From: JBBSUQ01 sp964389755
GTDB lineage: Bacteria > Bacteroidota > Bacteroidia > Flavobacteriales_D > Crocinitomicaceae
DNA: 64,000 nt
Assembly: GCA_964389755.1 (NCBI GenBank)
Contig: CAYMEW010000001.1
Coordinates: 1-64,000, forward strand
Direction: 5' to 3'
Shown: positions 25,506-33,595 of the stretch, in pieces
Layout: each line of letters opens with the position of its first letter
Position numbering within the stretch: position 1 is the first letter of the stretch
Position numbers and translations under genes: made by a program
Notes under the pieces: model-generated
Database searches by the model: none
What the model was told of the DNA's origin: nothing
What the model saw: only the letters and a program-made list of their open reading frames with translations

Positions 25506-26099
25506 ATGTTTACCGGGATCGTCGAACAAACAGGAATCATTCAACAAATCCGACACGAGCAGCAAAACATTCATTTCACCCTTTCGTGCCCTTTCACTCA
25601 CGAACTGAGGATCGATCAGAGCGTGGCGCATAATGGTTGTTGTCTTACGGTTGTGGACATTTCGGGAGATCATTATACGGTTACCGCGATCCACGAAACA
25701 CTCGAAAAAACGAACCTTGGCTCCTGGAAGGAAGGCATGAAGGTCAACCTCGAGCGCTGCATGCCGATGAACGGGCGACTGGACGGACACATTGTGCAGG
25801 GACATGTCGATACAAAAGGAAAATGCACGGCAATTGAGGACGAACAGGGCAGCTGGAAGTTCACTTTCAGGTATGAAAAAGGCATGCCAACCGTTGAAAA
25901 GGGTTCAATTACCGTTAACGGGACTTCGCTCACGGTTGTGGATTCAAAAGCACAGGAATTTTCGGTGTGCATCATCCCCTACACCTATGAATTCACGAAT
26001 TTCCATGAACTGAAAGTGGGTGACGAGGTAAACCTCGAATTTGACATCATCGGGAAATACGTCGCGCGACTGATGGAAAGCGGCGCTTACCAAAAATAG
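25506..26099 (+). CDS. ribE: Riboflavin synthase alpha chain
   Basis: Converts two molecules of 6,7-dimethyl-8-ribityllumazine into riboflavin. The protein has 197 residues, the usual length, with two lumazine-binding repeats: the first begins MFTGIVEQTG and the second follows at about residue 97 (GHVDTKGKCTAIE). Conserved blocks include NGCCLTV (repeat 1) and NGTSLTVVD (repeat 2). It starts 5 bases after the beta-propeller gene and is probably co-transcribed with it, although the functions look unrelated. No FMN riboswitch fits in the gap. It converges on dusB, with 4 bases between stops. Confidence 0.93.
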   Translation: MFTGIVEQTGIIQQIRHEQQNIHFTLSCPFTHELRIDQSVAHNGCCLTVVDISGDHYTVTAIHETLEKTNLGSWKEGMKVNLERCMPMNGRLDGHIVQGHVDTKGKCTAIEDEQGSWKFTFRYEKGMPTVEKGSITVNGTSLTVVDSKAQEFSVCIIPYTYEFTNFHELKVGDEVNLEFDIIGKYVARLMESGAYQK

Positions 26100-26103
26100 A
26101 TTA

Positions 26104-27096
26104 CTACACGAAGTAAAGCTCTTCGGATTTCGCCCCGATCTCGTCCAGCGTATCGTAAATTTCCTGTAGTTCGAAGGAAGTGACCAGTTTCATGCGGTAT
26201 TCCTTGAAGTGCGCGATTCCCTTGAAATAGTTCGTGTAATGCCGTTTCATTTCGGCTATTCCCAGGGTTTCCCCTTTCCAGTCCACGCTCATTTCAAGGT
26301 GCTGACGCGCTGCCTGAACACGTTCGAGAATCGTCGGCGGATCGAGGTGCTGACCGGTCCTGATAAAGTGTTTGATCTCCCGGAAGATCCACGGGTAACC
26401 GATACTTGCCCGGCCGATCATGACTCCATCCACACCGTAGCGTTGCTTGTATTCAACCGCTTTTTCGGGCGAATCAATATCTCCGTTGCCAAAAACAGGG
26501 ATGCGCATACGCGGGTTGTTCTTCACTTCCGCAATGAGTGTCCAGTCGGCTTCGCCTTTATACATTTGCTTTCGCGTGCGGCCATGGATCGAAATCGCTT
26601 CGATGCCGACATCCTGCAATTGCTCCGCAGCCTGAACAACGTATTTCGTGTCATCGTCCCACCCGAGGCGTGTTTTAACCGTTACGGGCAGTTTGGTCGA
26701 CTTCACGATCTCTTCGGTGAGGCGTACCATCTTCGGAATATCCTGCAAGATTCCCGCACCGGCTCCTTTACAGGCCACTTTTTTCACCGGGCAGCCGTAA
26801 TTGATATCGATAATGTCCGGGTTGGTCTTTTCGATAATCTCCGTGGCCTGTCGCATGCTGTCGAAATCAGCCCCGAAGATCTGGATACCGATCGGGCGCT
26901 CATACTCGTAGATATCCAGTTTTTGCAGACTTTTTGCTGCGTCGCGGATGAGACCTTCGGACGAAATGAACTCCGTATACATCAGGTCGGCCCCGTATTT
27001 CTTACAAAGCGCGCGGAAGGGCGGATCACTAACGTCCTCCATGGGAGCGAGCAGGAGGGGAAAATCACCCAGTTCGATATTTCGGATCTTTACCAT
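26104..27096 (-). CDS. dusB: tRNA-dihydrouridine synthase (DusB type)
   Basis: FMN enzyme that reduces specific uridines in tRNA to dihydrouridine. The protein has 330 residues. The N-terminal FMN motif LLAPMEDVSDPPFRALC is typical of Bacteroidota members. The catalytic cysteine is in DINYGCPVKKVACKGAGA, followed by VKTRLGWDD, IHGRTRKQMYKG and NGDIDSPEKA of the TIM barrel, and a helical C-terminal domain with MKRHYTNYFKG. A TAATTTTG element precedes the ATG by 11 bases. It seems to stand alone. Confidence 0.93.
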   Translation of the reverse strand: MVKIRNIELGDFPLLLAPMEDVSDPPFRALCKKYGADLMYTEFISSEGLIRDAAKSLQKLDIYEYERPIGIQIFGADFDSMRQATEIIEKTNPDIIDINYGCPVKKVACKGAGAGILQDIPKMVRLTEEIVKSTKLPVTVKTRLGWDDDTKYVVQAAEQLQDVGIEAISIHGRTRKQMYKGEADWTLIAEVKNNPRMRIPVFGNGDIDSPEKAVEYKQRYGVDGVMIGRASIGYPWIFREIKHFIRTGQHLDPPTILERVQAARQHLEMSVDWKGETLGIAEMKRHYTNYFKGIAHFKEYRMKLVTSFELQEIYDTLDEIGAKSEELYFV

Positions 27097-27107
27097 AAAT
27101 GAGGCTG

Positions 27108-27115
27108 CAAAATTA
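27108..27115 (-). promoter_or_regulatory. -7 element (TAATTTTG) of dusB
   Basis: Exact match to TAnnTTTG on the - strand, 11 bases before the ATG at 27096. No -33 TTG at standard spacing is seen. Confidence 0.45.
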
Positions 27116-27175
27116 CGAAATCTATTTCCGAATCGAAAAATTTAATTTTCTCGCGCCCTGCCCGATACGGCAACA

Positions 27176-28642
27176 TCAGTTATATGCATCGCAGGGATGA
27201 CTGCGCCGTTTGATAAAGCCCGGGTTATACGAATCGGTCCTTTTGAGTTTGGAGCGGCATTTCGGATGGTAAAAGAAAGGAATCTTTACATAGACGTAAA
27301 TATCGGAACCGTACATTTTGTTATCAAAAAACAAGTCGATAAGTTTATCCGTTCCGATCGTAAAATAAGCAATGCGAAGGCTGGCGCCGAGTTGTGCATA
27401 CCGGTATTCGTAGAGGCTAAACGGCAGCGCAAAGTCGATCCACTTTGATTCGTAGCGCGGCGTCAGCGCAAGCGAATTGGCGTGGCGGATCCCGAAACTT
27501 CTTTTGCCGTGCGGAATTCCCTGCACCAGTGTAGCGTTGACGTACACACGCGAAGCCCAAAGGTTGTAATCCGCCTGGACGGAAAAGAAGGTTGGTAAAC
27601 TGATCTTTTGCGGATTCTTTACTTCTCCATTTTCCGGGTCGCTCTCCTGGTTTATGAAAATATCCGTTGCATTGTCTTCGTCGATGTCCGGATCATTGTA
27701 ATTGTACCAGGTATAGTTCTCAAAATTGTAGCCCACGTATTGCAGATCATCCGGGTCGAATTTAACGGAACCAATATCGATCACCGAGACACCGATCTTG
27801 TATTTATAAGGCAGGTAACGGCATCCCATTTTCGGTGAGTTCGGATAGTAGGATGACGCTTCGCCCAGCATTTTCTGAAAGGTGAAGCCGATATCCATGC
27901 CAAAACCTCCGCCGGGATTGAAACGGGGATTATCGGTATACATGGCATCGGCTTTTGCTTGGTAGATCCGTGCCACAGAATCGTTTAACACATTAAAGTC
28001 GAAATCATATACATTGGCTGCGCCTCCCGCAATGGAAAAGAATTTTTTAAGCGAAACTCCTCCCATCAGCATGTTGCGGCGGTGCTTGAGAAAAGTATAA
28101 GCATAAGAACCCTGGATCTCACCGAAATTGAGCGAAGCCACGCGCAGATTCTGAACCGAATAATCGATGCCGTGCTGCGGTGTGTATTCTGCGACCCCGT
28201 TTTCGATAAAAGGCCCGAAATACGTGGGAACGCGTTGTGCAGCGGTATAACTGCGCATTTGCAACGCCAGTCCTGCTGCATGATCTCCCTGGCTCCAGAC
28301 GGCCGACGGACCGAGTACAAAAGCTTTGGTAAAAGCCGCATATCGCTTCCGACCCTGCGCATAAACGAGGCTTTCTTCATCGAGGTTCTGTTCGCTTAAT
28401 ATTCGGAAAGCGTGATTATCACCTGCAGCCACCAGGTTGTTGTTCGCGTAGGCACCCACTCCCACGATGTTAATATCGAGCCAGGTTTTGGCGTCGAGCA
28501 TCGAAGACGGATTGATAAACACGCTGTTCGTGGGCGTGTAGTTGCTGTGGAGCGCACCGAACTGGTTTTGCGCACCCAGGTAAAGCGTATGCAGGAGCAA
28601 CGCCGGTAGCAGTATGTAGATTGACTTGTTCAGACGTGTCAT
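27176..28642 (-). CDS. DUF5723-family outer-membrane beta-barrel protein
   Basis: Protein of 488 residues with a signal peptide (about 1-24, ending LYLGAQ) and alternating aromatic/polar strands throughout. The start of the mature part, NQFGALHSNYTPTNSVFINPSSM..AKTWLDINIVG, is typical of the DUF5723 family of Bacteroidota, which are predicted outer-membrane barrels related to porin-like type IX accessory proteins. Its ATG overlaps the stop of gap (ATGA, 28639-28642), so its translation should depend on that of the glycolytic gene, an odd pairing. Function unknown. Confidence 0.75.
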   Translation of the reverse strand: MTRLNKSIYILLPALLLHTLYLGAQNQFGALHSNYTPTNSVFINPSSMLDAKTWLDINIVGVGAYANNNLVAAGDNHAFRILSEQNLDEESLVYAQGRKRYAAFTKAFVLGPSAVWSQGDHAAGLALQMRSYTAAQRVPTYFGPFIENGVAEYTPQHGIDYSVQNLRVASLNFGEIQGSYAYTFLKHRRNMLMGGVSLKKFFSIAGGAANVYDFDFNVLNDSVARIYQAKADAMYTDNPRFNPGGGFGMDIGFTFQKMLGEASSYYPNSPKMGCRYLPYKYKIGVSVIDIGSVKFDPDDLQYVGYNFENYTWYNYNDPDIDEDNATDIFINQESDPENGEVKNPQKISLPTFFSVQADYNLWASRVYVNATLVQGIPHGKRSFGIRHANSLALTPRYESKWIDFALPFSLYEYRYAQLGASLRIAYFTIGTDKLIDLFFDNKMYGSDIYVYVKIPFFYHPKCRSKLKRTDSYNPGFIKRRSHPCDAYN

Positions 28643-29628
28643 ATTTTGCGAACCAGGTCGACCAGTCGGTTCGAGTAACCGGCCTCGTTATCGTACCAGC
28701 CCACTACTTTCACCATTTTACCGATCACACTTGTCAGTTCGGCATCAAAAATACAACTATTTGGGTCACCGATGATATCCCGCGACACGATCGGGTCTTC
28801 GGTATAGCCCAAAATTCCTTTTAAATCGCCTTCCGATGCCTTTTTCATGGCGTCATTGATCTGTTCCACCGTCGGCGGGTTCGATACCACGAGCGTGAGA
28901 TCCGTAAACGATCCGTCCGGTACGGGAACGCGCACTCCGGCTCCACCCATTTTACCTTCGAGTTCGGGGAAAATTTTTGTCAGGGCCTTGGCAGCACCGG
29001 TGGTGGTCGGAACGATCGATTCGGCAGCAGCTCTTGCTCGGCGCAGGTCTTTGTGCGGAGCATCGTGCAGGCGCTGATCGGAAGTATAACTGTGAACGGT
29101 TGTGATGTAAGCGCTTTCAATGGTGCACAGGTCGCGAATAATTTTGACCATGGGCGCAGCCGAGTTTGTTGTACAGGAAGCGTTTGAGATTACCGTATCC
29201 GAATCTTCGAGCAACTGATCGTTCACGCCGAGTACCACGGTTTTCACATCCGGACTTTTCGCAGGGGCGGAGATCACCACTTTGCGTGCGCCACCTTCAA
29301 GGTGTTTTGATGCGAGTTCACGTGTCGTAAACAGGCCTGTCGATTCCAGCACGGTATCCACGTTCATCTCTTTCCAGGGAATAGATGCGGGATCTTTTTC
29401 ACTGATGAAGCGAATGCGTTTTCCGCTTTCAAAAACCAGTTCGGAATCCTGTATCTCGAATTCGAATTTAAGCCGTCCGTGTACGGAATCGTATTTCAGC
29501 AGGTGCGCAAGGGTACGAATATCGGCCAGATCGTTGACCACCGTTACACTTACGTCGTTGCTTTCCAGGCTAAGCCGTGTAAAATAACGCCCGATACGTC
29601 CGAAACCGTTTACGCCTACATGCTTCAT
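28639..29628 (-). CDS. gap: Type I glyceraldehyde-3-phosphate dehydrogenase
   Basis: Glycolytic/gluconeogenic enzyme oxidising glyceraldehyde 3-phosphate to 1,3-bisphosphoglycerate with NAD(P). The protein has 329 residues with the Rossmann motif VGVNGFGRIGRYFTR at the N-terminus, the catalytic Cys152 in SNASCTTNSAAP, and the late motif GWYDNEAGYSNRLVDL. It is somewhat diverged (NDLADIRTLAHLLKYDSVHG), so a second, housekeeping gap may exist elsewhere. The stop overlaps the start of the DUF5723 gene. TATTTTCG upstream of the ATG is one base from the -7 consensus. Confidence 0.93.
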   Translation of the reverse strand: MKHVGVNGFGRIGRYFTRLSLESNDVSVTVVNDLADIRTLAHLLKYDSVHGRLKFEFEIQDSELVFESGKRIRFISEKDPASIPWKEMNVDTVLESTGLFTTRELASKHLEGGARKVVISAPAKSPDVKTVVLGVNDQLLEDSDTVISNASCTTNSAAPMVKIIRDLCTIESAYITTVHSYTSDQRLHDAPHKDLRRARAAAESIVPTTTGAAKALTKIFPELEGKMGGAGVRVPVPDGSFTDLTLVVSNPPTVEQINDAMKKASEGDLKGILGYTEDPIVSRDIIGDPNSCIFDAELTSVIGKMVKVVGWYDNEAGYSNRLVDLVRKI

Positions 29629-29727
29629 AGCTTACAATTTTTTGAACGAAAATACGGGAAATGTTCCTTTTCTGAAAGAAAACGGTCGTGTCACTACTTA
29701 AAAAATCTTAATACCTACAAAAGGAAA

Positions 29728-29748
29728 GGCCGCTCCTTTCGGGCGGCC
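29728..29748 (-). terminator. Terminator downstream of the CUB/P-domain gene
   Basis: GGCCGC (29728-29733) pairs with GCGGCC (29743-29748) around a 9-base loop. Read on the - strand the stem is followed by the T-rich tail TTTCCTTTTG, so it ends the operon 32589-29777. Confidence 0.65.
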
Positions 29749-29776
29749 CTTCTCACTTTATATTTAAAAAAATTGT

Positions 29777-32224
29777 TTACTGACGCACGGTGATCATACC
29801 TTGTTTATTCACTTCGTTACCGCCGTAAGCTTTCGCACGGATCGTATAGAAGTACACACCATCGTCCACGAAGTTGCCATTTTGATCGCGTCCGTCCCAG
29901 TAGCCTTTCACATCATCGAATTCATAGACGAGGTTACCCCACCGGTTTACAATAGTACAGTGGAAATCGGCGATTCCGTCACTCTGAACATACCAGATAT
30001 TATTGCCGGCCTGCGAACTGAGTACAATTACGTTCGGTGCTTCGATGTCACAGATCTTCGATCCGACATTGGCCGTATCGGAATAGGTGTAACACTGGTT
30101 CTCAATGGTAACAATGTATTGTCCGGGTTCCGTAATATCGATCGATGTACCCGTGGCGCCTGTATTCCAGAGATAGGAAAGTGCAGCCGGGTGTTCGAGC
30201 GCAAACAGCGTAAAGTCATCGTTTTCGCAGATCACGGTATCGTTAATTTGCGTGTACAGGTAACTTGGATAGAATATTTCTGCCGAGACGGACGTTCCAC
30301 AGGCGTTATCCGTGTAGGTGACCGTATACGTACCGCCGGTCGACGTGGAAGTGGCTATCAATGGATTATCCGTTGTCGTGTTCGGGCTGAAATGTACGGA
30401 AGTATCGGAAGCCGTCCAGACACCACCTGCGTAAGAATTAACTCCAACTGACTGGAACACCTGGTTGCAGGCAAGTGTGTCACCGAAGATCGTCGGCTGC
30501 GGCAGCACATAAAGTGAAACCGTTGTATCATAAACGCATCCGAAGTTATCCGTGATCTGGTACGTGTACGAATGATTTCCCGGCGTATTTGGCTGAACAA
30601 CGAGTACCGTGTCATCTTCACCTGAAATAATCGTCGGATCGTCAAACCATTCTTCGGAAGAAACAGTATTCTGATAGTTTTCGATACCGGGCAGAAGTGA
30701 CGGATCAAAATACAGACCCCATTCGAAAATATACCCGTCATCGATCCCGAGGTTATCCTGCACAATGATTGTCCAGTCACCATTGATCGGGCATCCTGCA
30801 AAATCCGCGAAGCTTTGGTCCGGTAAGTACACGCCATTCGGATTCATGGACTGATTACCCGGTGTAACCGTGGTAGGAACCGTATTTCCGGCAGCGAGTT
30901 CCGCACCCATCGTTCCCCAGTCGTTATACACGGAACTAAAGCAATATTCCCAGCCAATTCCGGGGTTACCATCTCCACTGGCATCATCCGCATCACCGAG
31001 GAAGGTTCCGCCGCCTCCGAATCCGCCCGGGATAAAGCCCGGACTGAAGGAATTGACAAGAGATACCTGCGTACCGTTCGGACATTCGAGTGCGATTTCA
31101 AGGTCACCCAGGTATGAGTGTTCCATCGTAATACACACCATGTTGAGGTCTTCCGGGTTTAGAATCACTGCCGTATCCGGGAATCCTGTTATGTTAACCG
31201 GAGCCTGGTATTGCGCACCGGAACCATCCGGCAGATAAGTTAATCCTGCGAATGCTCCCCCGAGTGAAAAAGATCCTTCGGGGATATCCACACCAACTGT
31301 GTCGCTTTGTGTCACACCTCCGATCAGGTTCGTATTTTCACCCAAACAAACGGTATCTTCTTCCGGTCCGGTACCGAAGAAACTCGGCAGGGTTGAAACA
31401 CGCACTTTTGCAGTCATCAACTGTGAAAGCGGAAACTGATCTGTCACTTTCAGACTAACAAAATAACCTTCCCGTGCGGGCGGCGTAAACCAGATCGAAT
31501 CGTTGTTCGGGTATGTCCCTCCACTGCTGAAGTGCCATTCGTAGTCCACGTTATTGACGTTTTGTGAGTAACCGTTTCCGGTTGCCTCCTGAGCATTCGG
31601 GAAAAGCGGTTTGGCCACAAACAGGATGCTGTCGCCAAAGCACAGGTCCACGTAGCCCGTATCAGCCGGGTTCAGTTTATTCGGACCGTTGCCATTCACA
31701 AATGCTTCCATGTGCATGTCAAAGGGCTGAAACGGATTTCCACAGGTTACGTTAGCGAGCCATCCTGTTCCTTCATTGGCTCCATCGGTGTGGAAAACCA
31801 CTGTCAGACATCCCGAAGGGTTGTTCCAGGAAGCGGTATAATTAAACCCGTTCGGGTCGGTTGCGCTGTTGTGTACCCCCAGTAGCGGTGAGTTCGCATC
31901 CGGACCGTCGAACACGTAGATCGAGTCGGAAGCATCCACGTTAAACTCAAAACCGGCGTTAATCGCAAATTTGAGCGTTACTTTCGTACCGAGGTTCAGG
32001 TCGGGACACAACGTAATCGTATCGCTGAAGTTCGGAGTGTAGTTTCCCGAAGCGCCTCCCTGATCGTAAAAGTTTGGGGTTTGCGCATCACTGTATGTGT
32101 TACAATCCATCGGGTTATTCGGCGGGAATCCCGCATCTGAAATAAGGAAGTCCTGCGCCCGGAGGAATGTCCCAGACAACAGGAAAATCACTATAAAGAG
32201 GGATGTATGTACGTATCTTTTCAT
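29777..32224 (-). CDS. Type IX-secreted protein with CUB-like and P domains
   Basis: Exported protein of 815 residues. A signal peptide ends near FLRAQ (about 23). Next comes a CUB-like domain (about 30-165: ASDSIYVFDGPDANSPLLG...SGCLTVVFHTDG), then PKD-like segments. A proprotein-convertase P domain follows (about 340-515: VCITMEHSYLGDLEIAL...INGDWTIIVQDN..IDDGYIFEWGL), then more Ig/PKD-like units. The last ~90 residues form the CHU_C/type B sorting domain (TIVNRWGNLVYE...YWDGRDQNGN..DDGVYFYTI). No protease catalytic domain is seen, so the P domain is likely a binding module. Its start overlaps the stop of the small upstream gene. Confidence 0.85.
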   Translation of the reverse strand: MKRYVHTSLFIVIFLLSGTFLRAQDFLISDAGFPPNNPMDCNTYSDAQTPNFYDQGGASGNYTPNFSDTITLCPDLNLGTKVTLKFAINAGFEFNVDASDSIYVFDGPDANSPLLGVHNSATDPNGFNYTASWNNPSGCLTVVFHTDGANEGTGWLANVTCGNPFQPFDMHMEAFVNGNGPNKLNPADTGYVDLCFGDSILFVAKPLFPNAQEATGNGYSQNVNNVDYEWHFSSGGTYPNNDSIWFTPPAREGYFVSLKVTDQFPLSQLMTAKVRVSTLPSFFGTGPEEDTVCLGENTNLIGGVTQSDTVGVDIPEGSFSLGGAFAGLTYLPDGSGAQYQAPVNITGFPDTAVILNPEDLNMVCITMEHSYLGDLEIALECPNGTQVSLVNSFSPGFIPGGFGGGGTFLGDADDASGDGNPGIGWEYCFSSVYNDWGTMGAELAAGNTVPTTVTPGNQSMNPNGVYLPDQSFADFAGCPINGDWTIIVQDNLGIDDGYIFEWGLYFDPSLLPGIENYQNTVSSEEWFDDPTIISGEDDTVLVVQPNTPGNHSYTYQITDNFGCVYDTTVSLYVLPQPTIFGDTLACNQVFQSVGVNSYAGGVWTASDTSVHFSPNTTTDNPLIATSTSTGGTYTVTYTDNACGTSVSAEIFYPSYLYTQINDTVICENDDFTLFALEHPAALSYLWNTGATGTSIDITEPGQYIVTIENQCYTYSDTANVGSKICDIEAPNVIVLSSQAGNNIWYVQSDGIADFHCTIVNRWGNLVYEFDDVKGYWDGRDQNGNFVDDGVYFYTIRAKAYGGNEVNKQGMITVRQ

Positions 32225-32589
32225 CGTTTATTCATTTCTTGTTTCAACAACCATTTTGATTTCACGACAAGCATCTTGTTGGTGCCTGCAATCCGGAAGT
32301 ATTGATTTTCATCCTTCAGTTCGAGGTTGAGATCCGTAAAAGCCGGCGTTGTTCCGCTGTTTACCTGTATCGTACCGTCCAGTTTTTCGGTTTTTCCCTG
32401 TGGAAGGTCCACGATCTCACAGGCATTATCAACGGCGTATACGAGCAATTGATACTCCGCCGGGTTATTGGATCTGAGATCTTCCAGGTAACTCTCCTGG
32501 TAGCGTTGGGAAAGTTTTTGTTCTGCATCGGACTGCGAAAATGCTGCTGCCGAGAAAAACAAAAAGAGCGTAAATAAGGACACTTTCAT
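32221..32589 (-). CDS. Small secreted protein coupled to a type IX cargo
   Basis: Protein of 122 residues with a signal peptide (MKVSLFTLFLFFSAAAFSQ). The mature part is charged, then strand-rich (QLLVYAVDNACEIVDLP, YFRIAGTNKMLVVKSKW). No family is recognised. Its stop and the ATG of the next gene overlap as ATGA (32221-32224), so the two products are probably made together. It could be a periplasmic partner of the cargo protein; that is inference. Confidence 0.65.
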   Translation of the reverse strand: MKVSLFTLFLFFSAAAFSQSDAEQKLSQRYQESYLEDLRSNNPAEYQLLVYAVDNACEIVDLPQGKTEKLDGTIQVNSGTTPAFTDLNLELKDENQYFRIAGTNKMLVVKSKWLLKQEMNKR

Positions 32590-32721
32590 ATAGCGCTGCT
32601 TTAATTTTAATTTTCTGTTAACTTAATTCCTGTACTTCTTTAAGAACCTTTTTTAGCGCGAAAAGGTTGCACGAAGCCTCTAAAGTTAACAAAAAATCGG
32701 GGCAGTTTGTACAAATAAAGC

Positions 32722-32729
32722 TAACTTTG
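32722..32729 (+). promoter_or_regulatory. -7 element (TAACTTTG) of the transketolase operon
   Basis: Exact TAnnTTTG match, 23 bases before the ATG at 32753. A TTTG at 32706-32709 lies too close (12 bases) to be a regular -33 element. Confidence 0.5.
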
Positions 32730-32752
32730 CCCGACTCTAAAAAGAAGGTGAA

Positions 32753-33595
32753 ATGGAAATTAAAGCGTTGGAAAACATTGCCAGCCAGGTAAGAAGAGAC
32801 ATTGTACGCATGGTAGCAGCCGTAAGCTCAGGACATCCCGGTGGTTCACTCGGATGCGCCGATTTTTTTACGGCCATGTATTTTGAGATCATGAATCACG
32901 ATCCTGAAAACTTTACCATGGATGGCAAAGGACAGGATGTTTTTTACCTTTCCAACGGACACATTTCGCCTGTGTGGTACAGTGTTCTGGCACGCTCCGG
33001 GTACTTCCCGGTATCCGAACTGGCTACATTCCGCCGCATTTCATCCCGTTTACAGGGACACCCTTCACCGGACAAAAAATTACCCGGCATCCGGATGGCT
33101 TCCGGTTCGCTCGGGCAGGGCCTTTCCTGCGCGATCGGAACGGCGATCACGAAAAAACTGAACAACGACCCGAACCTCGTTTACTCGCTGCACGGGGACG
33201 GAGAACTGCAGGAAGGACAGATTTGGGAAGCCGCGATGTATGCCGCCGCAAATAAAGTGGACAATGTGATCGCTACCATCGATTACAACGGTCGCCAGAT
33301 CGACGGGGACGTGGACGACGTGCTTTCGCTCGGAAACCTCGAGCAAAAATGGCGCGCTTTTGGTTGGGAAGTCCTTCAAATGGACGGGCACAGCATTCCT
33401 GCGATTATCGAAACCATGGCCAAAGCCAAAGAATTGACCGGAAAGGGCAAACCGATCGTGATCATTATGAAAACGGAAATGGGTCAGGGCGTGGATTACA
33501 TGATGGGGACGCATAAATGGCACGGTTCGGCACCGAATGAAGAACAACTGAAAGCCGCACTCGACCAGCTCGTGCAAACACTGGGTGATTATTAA
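32753..33595 (+). CDS. tkt: Transketolase, N-terminal (TPP-binding) subunit
   Basis: First half of a split transketolase, 280 residues, covering the pyrophosphate-binding domain. The TPP motif starts at GDGELQEGQIWE (Gly148-Asp149-Gly150) and ends in ATIDYN. SSGHPGGSLGCADFF, YLSNGHISPVWYS and GQGLSCAIG are further conserved blocks. It moves two-carbon units between sugar phosphates in the pentose phosphate pathway and needs the C-terminal subunit encoded at 34959-35915. The two subunit genes are usually adjacent; here a 1.36-kb secreted vWA gene separates them, with no gap on its 5' side. Confidence 0.93.
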   Translation: MEIKALENIASQVRRDIVRMVAAVSSGHPGGSLGCADFFTAMYFEIMNHDPENFTMDGKGQDVFYLSNGHISPVWYSVLARSGYFPVSELATFRRISSRLQGHPSPDKKLPGIRMASGSLGQGLSCAIGTAITKKLNNDPNLVYSLHGDGELQEGQIWEAAMYAAANKVDNVIATIDYNGRQIDGDVDDVLSLGNLEQKWRAFGWEVLQMDGHSIPAIIETMAKAKELTGKGKPIVIIMKTEMGQGVDYMMGTHKWHGSAPNEEQLKAALDQLVQTLGDY

